DNA of 64,000 nucleotides from Spinacia oleracea (Eukaryota > Streptophyta > Magnoliopsida > Caryophyllales > Amaranthaceae), in NCBI RefSeq assembly GCF_020520425.1, contig NC_079489.1, forward strand, positions 98,622,810-98,686,809. Reading direction: 5' to 3'. The position numbers and the translations under genes were made by a program. Shown here piece by piece: positions 57,356 to 64,000 of this stretch. The first letter of the stretch is position 1; each line of letters begins with the position of its first letter. The notes below the pieces were generated by a model. It was not told the DNA's origin and did no database searches. It worked only from the letters and a program-made list of their open reading frames with translations.

Positions 57356-58715
57356 TGAAGGAAATAATGCCCTTGGTCCAAGTATGCATTTAATGTTGAG
57401 TCTAATAAATGCGGTTCAGTATTAATTAATTATGCAAGTTAATAATTCATTGAGATCAAGTGAATTGTATGCCCAGCTAGAGGCCGCTTCAGTTCAAGTG
57501 GAATTAATAATATTAATCCACAGCTTACTCTTGACTGAACCCGTAGGGTCACACAAATAGTACGTGAACGGATCAAGTATTTAAGTGAATTAAATACTCC
57601 ATTTATGGATGTTCGGAATCGAGAGATCTCGGTTCCAGTGGGAGCTGAAATAGTCAAAAGGCAAATTATGAATACTCCGGAAAGGATGATATTGCCAGAA
57701 ACGGAAATATAGATCGAATCGGAAATATAAATATTATCCAAGTCGTAAATGTTGCCGGAAACGGAAACATGGTACGTGACAGAAAATATTATCGGAAATG
57801 GAAATATTGCCGGAAACGGAAATATTGCCGGAATCAGAAATATTATCGGAATCGGAAATAAATTCTGGAATCGGAAATATTAAATATTTGTTCGAAACGG
57901 AAATTAATTCCGGAGTCGGAAATATTAAATATTGTTCGAATCAGAAATAGATTCCGGAATCGGAAAACGAATCGGAAGCGCGACGTACGAAATAAACATC
58001 GGACGAGCTTGCTAGACGCAAGGGCCCAGCACGAAGCCAGGCCCGCGCCTAGCGAAGCCCGCGCAAGGCGAGCAAACAAAGCAGCAGTCCCCCCACCAAG
58101 CCAGGCCCAGCCAAGCTCAAGGCAAGGCTAGGCCCAACCAAGGCGAGGAAGCAGGCTGGCAGCGCCCTCGCGTGGGCCGCGTGCCAGCGCTGCTGGGCCA
58201 AGCCAACACGCGCGCGCACAACGCCCCTCGTGGGCTGCTCGTGTGTGTGTGTGTTGTGTTCGTGCAAGCCTCGAATCCTTAGTTTCTTAGGATTTGTCCG
58301 GTTAGATTGTTTTCCTAAATTCACTAGAGTTAGTCATTTAACTAAACACTAAAAACAAATGTTTAATTTAAGTCTAATGCTAATTGAATTAGTAAATTGA
58401 ATCCTAGTGGATTTCTATGTCTGATAATTCCACCCTATAAATAGGTGATGAATAATTACAATTTATACATCATATTCTCAAGTATTCATATAGTTTTAAG
58501 ATTAAACTAAGTTTAATAATTTGCCAAATAATTAAGTACGAATAACATAAAAAACCTTAGACTATATTCTAGTTAATTGAATCTAAGGCGGATCCGAACG
58601 TGCTGTGGACTATCTACGGAGGGACGACACTTTGAGTCCTAAACTTGTTTTTGTTCGGTTCGGGAGCAGCTATCCTAAGTTATGCTAATTGACTATGTGG
58701 CAATTAATTTGGATT

Positions 58716-60881
58716 TGTTATGAAATTAGGGAGAAAGGGAGAGAGAGAAAGAGAGAAACAAGCGGTTATGATCTTATTTCCATCACCATAATATGTATAC
58801 ATACATGTATTATATAGGATAAGGATGTCAGGGGCATAATGGGCATCCACAATACAATATATTTATAACACTCCCCCTTGGATGTCCATTATCTAAAACA
58901 ATACAATCACCCTGTAATATACATGAGATGATGCCTCATTAAAAACCTTACTAAGAAAACCCTGTGGGATAAAAAACTTAGTGAAGGAAAAGAGTACAAC
59001 ACTCATCATAATACGCTTGGGATGTTGCCTCGTTAAAAACCTTACCAGGAAAACCCAATGGGACAAAACCATGGTTAAGGAAAAAAGAGTGCAACGCGTA
59101 TTTTCTCCCCCTGATGAATACATCACTTGAGATCTTCTAGTTCAATGAATCTAATATCGTCGATAACTTTCCAAATGTAGCAACATGAAGTTCCTTGGAA
59201 GTTGATTCTCCACAATTTGAGTTGAATTTTCAAACGTTCACTTGTATGCACTAGGTGAGTATTTATATCACCAGACTTTTGACAATAATACCCGAAATAA
59301 ATATATTTTCTAGCTTGTACATAATATTACAAAATATATCCTTAAATATTGGACATATATAAATCTTCTTCTGGAAGTCATAAGTAGTAGTAATCATCAA
59401 TGTTGATCAAAATTTCTCTAGCCATACTTTCATGACAATACATGATAAATAATAATATCACTGTCCAACTTAGGATCTAATGTGATTTATGGTTCTTCTG
59501 GACCATAAAATAAAACTCAATGTAAGGACATTACATACTCTTATCTTATAATTTTGAATCAACTCATATTGTACAAGAATTCTTCTGTGAATAAACTAAT
59601 ATGTATATTTCATATTTCTCAAGTACTCAAACTACTGGTTGAGACGACAGTTCAATCGGAAACACTCTTTAAGAGTTTGATAATATCTCAACAATGTTGT
59701 GATATTCATATGCAAAACTTAAAGGGCTAGATGTTTAATAGCATCATGTGTAAGTTCTTCAGGAACTTTTCTTATTTGCATGATGCATAACATGTTATTA
59801 AATCAACATTATATATATACTTCTTTCGCAACTCTTCGCCCATTGGAGTAAGAAACTCCTCTTATAAAATTCATAAAGTTGCAAATCTATCATACCATTC
59901 TTTGGATGCATATTCATATACGACATCATAATAGTTTTGAAACATATATAACTAGATAAATGAAAATCAATCATGATAAAACACAAAACAAACTAAATGT
60001 ATGATGAATGATGCATTTACATATTAACTACACATGTATATGAATGTAAGACTCAAAATGCAAAACACTGTACAACGTGGATATTTCAAATCCATAACTT
60101 GTTGGACTTCAGGTCCATGAGCTCATTTGATCATTATAATGATGTCTACATCGAAATAGACATAAATTTACAATCCCCTATTCAATCCATTATTTCTCGC
60201 ATATGCATTATATTCCGGTTCCATCATATACCGGTATCATCAAAATTCTTCAACATATACTTTGCATGCTATTCATCAATGATATCTGAATACTTATTCA
60301 ATAGGTACCATTCATCTTTTCTCATGGGCCATCTATTATACATCAGATATCTATACCACTTCAATGGTATTTCATACATTATATATTAGTGTTTTCTTTC
60401 TTTTCAATAATATCATCAACTGCATTATCTTGCCCTTTTCATATAAATAAATCTATATCTCATCATTGTGTTGGAACCGTATATATAATCTACACTTCAG
60501 GTGCAGAGATTCAAATAAATATTGGCAAGATCATTATAGTAACATCGAGCACTATGACCATTATACACATTTATGCATCTGAACATGTAACAATTTAACA
60601 TAATCAAGTCATAGATATTTATGTCCAAACATACTTCGAGGACATACAGTTGGCATTTACACTTACTCATATGGGGATCAATATATTATCTTTCAATTTT
60701 ACCAACTTATTATAGCTCATCTCCCCCTAAGTTGGGAAAATATTTTCAATATATTATGGGGCATAAAATCTTTCACCAACTATTAATACACTTTTCAGCG
60801 TGCATTTTAATAAATGTTTCATACTTTCGTTCTCTTCTGGAGATTAACATTGATCATGGGGAGTAGATAAACTGTGCAGTT

Positions 60882-60913
<32 letters not shown>

Positions 60914-62019
60914 CCATATTTTCTCATTTCGGGCTGACATATGATTGCCCCAATCAAGAGATTTATGATACTTAAATAAATCACAAAATCAATCACAAAA
61001 CACTTGTAAACTTCTTGGTGATCTTCAAGTCACTTACTATCATTTTTGGTGAACTTCGGGTCACTTACTATCATGTCATTATACAAGTTTTCAAAGTAAT
61101 TAATATCTCTTGTATTTATTTTCTCAATCGATTCATTTTATAACCATTTGATTGAAATACAACTCAACCTCATCATTATGTCTTGCCTTTGAATATATAC
61201 AACATATGAGGGAGTGTCAGCACACAAACTTTTATTTGACAAGAATTTTCAAATTCTCATGACGAGTGTTCTTAAACCCGGATGGCCTGAATTATCACAT
61301 TGTACGTATATAATATCATATAAAATATTTCATTCGATAACTGCTGGTTATCTTCCCAAAGTGATCATTGTAATTATAAAATACTATAGTTTGAACATAT
61401 TCTGATTTGATATAACGACACAAACTGGTGTCTCATTTGTAATGGCAAGACAATCCAACACACTTATGGAAAGATAGCTTGTACTCTTCTGGAGTATGCA
61501 TTGTAATTATGGTACATATCAATTTCAATAAACATATTCATCCTTTTTCATCTACAGGATGATATCAATATCATAAACTCATACTCGTGTTCATAATTTA
61601 TGAACAAAAACCTGTACCACATTTACCGTCCATGTATCATTTTAATCCATATACCATTATTTTGTAAAGTTAAAAGCTATCTCCCACTGATTTTTGCATG
61701 TATTCCATTCTCAACTATTGTGGTAGCAATTTTGCCTACCATTAAACATATCTCTTCATAATCTATTATCATTATATATGAGAGATATTTTTAGACTTAA
61801 TTAGTCCCTTCGGGGGAAGTTCATAAATCAACAACCTCTAATTGAGTTATGTCACCATATTCAAAATCACTTTCGTCGTTTTCAAAGTCCCACTTCTAGT
61901 GAGATCGAAATGTAACATCTCTAAATAACCTTTATATAAACATAAAGCAACATACGGAGGGAGACATTACGAAAATAAATTAAAAGTAAAAATATGGTTC
62001 ACGTACAACTATTACAAAC
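58716..62019 (-). mobile_element. Minus-strand LTR retrotransposon remnant nested in the LTR, non-coding
   Basis: The left end is a short LTR: on the minus strand TGTTATAAAT (58870) to ATAACA (58716), 155 bp, preceded by polypurine 'ccaagggggag' (58881-58871). To the right are 3.1 kb of A+T-rich, densely stopped sequence with a 31-T run at 60883-60913 and no readable pol domain. The expected 5' LTR is not seen near 62019, so the element is truncated or heavily decayed. The right junction is judged by where homology to the host LTR resumes ('ggctttatggtttttccgca'). Confidence 0.65.
58929..59096. repeat. Two imperfect copies of an 88-bp unit
   Basis: 'gatgcctcattaaaaacctt' and 'gttgcctcgttaaaaacctt' each introduce a similar block ending 'agagtacaac' or 'agagtgcaac'. 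Minus-strand translation of the two units is also similar. Located just inside the polypurine tract of the nested element. Confidence 0.8.
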
Positions 62020-62080
62020 ATCATGGCTTTATGGTTTTTCCGCATGAAATATATGTTTTATATTTGTCATAACCTAACAG

Positions 62081-62093
62081 TGGTATCACGAGC
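62081..62093 (+). other. Initiator-Met tRNA primer-binding site
   Basis: 'tggtatcacgagc' two bases after the LTR end; the canonical plant site is TGGTATCAGAGC, so one base appears added. Confidence 0.8.
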
Positions 62094-62843
62094 CTCAAAT
62101 TAATTCCATAATCAATTTTAGTTAACATGGTTAAATTTTATAAATTTGCAATGAATTAAAGGGGTGATTAATTTCGATTTATGTAATTAATTGCAAATTT
62201 GTGGGATTATTTAATTATATGTTCGTAGGATTTTCGGCAGTTTAGTCAATAATGGTCTGAATCGTATAATTTTATAGTGAATTTCGCATGTAAACGGCGT
62301 TTTAAAATTTTGATGCCGAACCCAGAATTCCCAAATTCGAAGCCTAACTATGACTTTTCGGAGGTTTTAGTTTTCCGAACGCAAAATTTATAATTTTTAT
62401 GATGTGAAATTAAATATTTGCGAATCTTGTATGTAAATCTTGAATCTATGATTGAGCTACTTTATATGTTTAACAATTTTAAAGCCTAACCTTGTTAATT
62501 ATACAACCTAATTTATAATTGTAATTAATTTGTCGAAATTCGAATAATTTAGAATTTGATTTGATTTTCATAATTAATTAGCAATTTAATTAGGAACCTA
62601 TGATTAAAAACCACCATAAAATTTGTTAAAATTGAAAAGTTTTAAAATTTTATGACCAAGATTTGAATCCATGAAAATAAATATAATCGGAAATTAATTT
62701 GGATAATAAATTTTCGATTTTTCGCCCAAAATTTATGAAATTAATATGATTTATTAATTCGTCAATAAATCTAAATAATAAAAGTTTTAGATTTTATGAA
62801 ATCCGTTCACGAATCTTGCACGCACAAAGCAATGGACGCTAAG
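62094..62843 (+). other. Leader of the Copia-like element
   Basis: A+T-rich, many stops, no gag start recognised before it is interrupted at 62844. Confidence 0.6.
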
Positions 62844-64000
62844 TGTAATACCCCATATTTTTAGGCATTTTATTAATCATTATGCATTTTTTTAATATAT
62901 ATTTGATATTAAACTATTTTGGAGGCAAATATATTCAAATATTTTGAAGGAAAAATATTCAAATGTCTTTGAGGAATATTATTTACAAAAAATAAGTTTA
63001 GTTTATTATTTTCGTATTTTAAATTGGATATAGATTCCTAATTCTAGTAGAAATCAATTTTGGAGAAAAAGAGTTTTAATCAATTTATAATTATTTAACA
63101 AATCCGGAAATTATGTTTAGTATTTTATAAAATCAGTTTTATATAATAGGATATTTATGAGAATATATTTTGGATTTATTTTGGAAAAATAAGATAATTC
63201 TATTTAAAATTGTATTTTAAGAGTTTTACCAATTCAAAATTCCTTAAAAATCCGAATTTTTTGAGATAATTTCTGAAAATTTTCAGGATAAATCTTAATT
63301 AATTATTCAAGCCTCTGTATAAAATTTCATTATTTTATCTTTTGTATTTCTATTTTAAACAATTTTACTCTAAACCGAATATCACCAAAATCATAACTAG
63401 ATTCAGAATCCTATCATAGCTTGAACACCAACAACGGCCATACCCCTTAGGGTTCCATTCTAACCCTAACTCTAATCCTACAACTATAAATACCCCCTCC
63501 CTCATTCATTATTACTCACATCAAAAGTTGAGAGTTTTCCCAAGCCCGCTCTTAAACTTCTTCTTCCTCTTTGGCTCTAAATCTTCTTACCTAAAACCCT
63601 TATACAACCACCACGACACCCCCGTCGTGCACTCCTTGCCGCCGACGTCTACACCTTGGTGTCGTGACTTTCACACCCCAATTGACTTCAAAGCCTTCTC
63701 TTTTTACGGTCAGTTTTTACTATTTAAACTCTTCTAAATTAACGCTGTAATTTTTAAAAGTTTATTTTTAAAACATAGTTCAAAATTTTGATTCATAATA
63801 CTTTTATTATTCATTCATAACTCATGAATTAAATTTAAATCCATTAGATTTATTTTTATTAATTTGATTGTTTAATCAGGAATTAATTAGGGTTTTATTT
63901 ATTAATTGTTAGGAACTCGTGAGTGATCCGTAGCAGGATCAAAATAATATTTGTGTGAGGTGTTATTTAATCAAGGTACGTGTATGTGGCTAGATTATTA
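62844..64000 (+). mobile_element. Start of another LTR, runs off the window
   Basis: Begins TGTAATACCCCATAT, the same opening as the gypsy-like LTR at 31634 but with different following sequence. The 5 bp to its left are CTAAG. A TATA-like 'ctataaatacccc' near 63485 and downstream pyrimidine-rich leader suggest the LTR promoter. No end is seen within the window. Confidence 0.6.

Larger units (their letters stand above)
57356..62079 (+). mobile_element. 5' LTR, Copia-like family (subfamily B), with nested insertion
   Basis: Begins TGAAGGAAATAATGCCC and resumes after an insertion to end CATAACCTAACA at 62079, matching the solo LTR at 33108-34480 over both outer parts. The 5 bp to its left are CAAAC. 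It is followed by an initiator-Met primer site, so this is a 5' LTR. The partner 3' LTR is outside the window or lost. Confidence 0.85.

Noticed and set aside
59798..61405. Several short open frames in the nested minus-strand element
   Set aside because: A+T-rich, no domain, no shared frame; consistent with chance.
1..64000. tRNA genes, bacterial-type operons, CRISPR arrays
   Set aside because: None recognised on either strand; gene structure is plant nuclear.

Overview
This is nuclear DNA of a flowering plant, very probably a eudicot. It has spliced genes with GT..AG introns, LTR retrotransposon lineages with plant-type primer sites, an En/Spm CACTA element, a Cassandra-type LTR carrying a 5S rRNA promoter, and A+T-rich intergenic DNA. 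The overall character would fit Caryophyllales/Amaranthaceae (spinach- or beet-like), but the species is inferred from general impression only.

Only two ordinary host genes are well supported, and they are close together: a six-exon glutathione-peroxidase-like gene (44147-46059) and an intronless CRF-type AP2/ERF gene (48573-50189). The AP2/ERF gene is unusual in carrying four AP2-like repeats. Almost everything else is nested mobile DNA.

Layout: 1-6291, 3' part and LTR of a Tat/Ogre-like gypsy element with tandem repeats. 6340-7715, an inverted-repeat-bounded non-coding element. 8258-8454, a CACTA terminus. 8455-26150, a minus-strand L1-type LINE split between its endonuclease and reverse transcriptase by a 13,026-bp CACTA transposon (10411-23436, TSD ACT). 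That transposon carries tnpD-like and tnpA-like genes plus a captured DEAD-box helicase fragment. The LINE also holds a solo Cassandra LTR (24289-24567, TSD CTTTG). 26713-31000, a decayed non-LTR-like reverse transcriptase element with an N-terminal zinc finger, a C-terminal zinc-ribbon/nuclease-like domain and an (AAT)n tail, interrupted by a solo LTR (29312-30327, TSD GTGCT). 31634-37951, a gypsy-like element with two 1.93-kb LTRs and almost no internal coding, one LTR holding a solo LTR (33108-34480, TSD ATTGA). 38335-43693, a young but mutated Copia element (TSD GTTAG). 44147-50189, the two host genes, separated by large heptamer and pentamer arrays. 51301-64000, a pile-up of Athila-like, Transposase_28-type, Tat-type and Copia-type fragments, the last reaching the window edge.

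The insertions give a relative order. The LINE and the zinc-finger RT element are old and decayed. The CACTA, Cassandra and several solo LTRs entered later. The Copia element is among the youngest, with LTRs about 99% identical by eye. The most noteworthy items are the RT element with an R2-like architecture, the four-repeat AP2 protein, and the gene fragment carried by the CACTA element.
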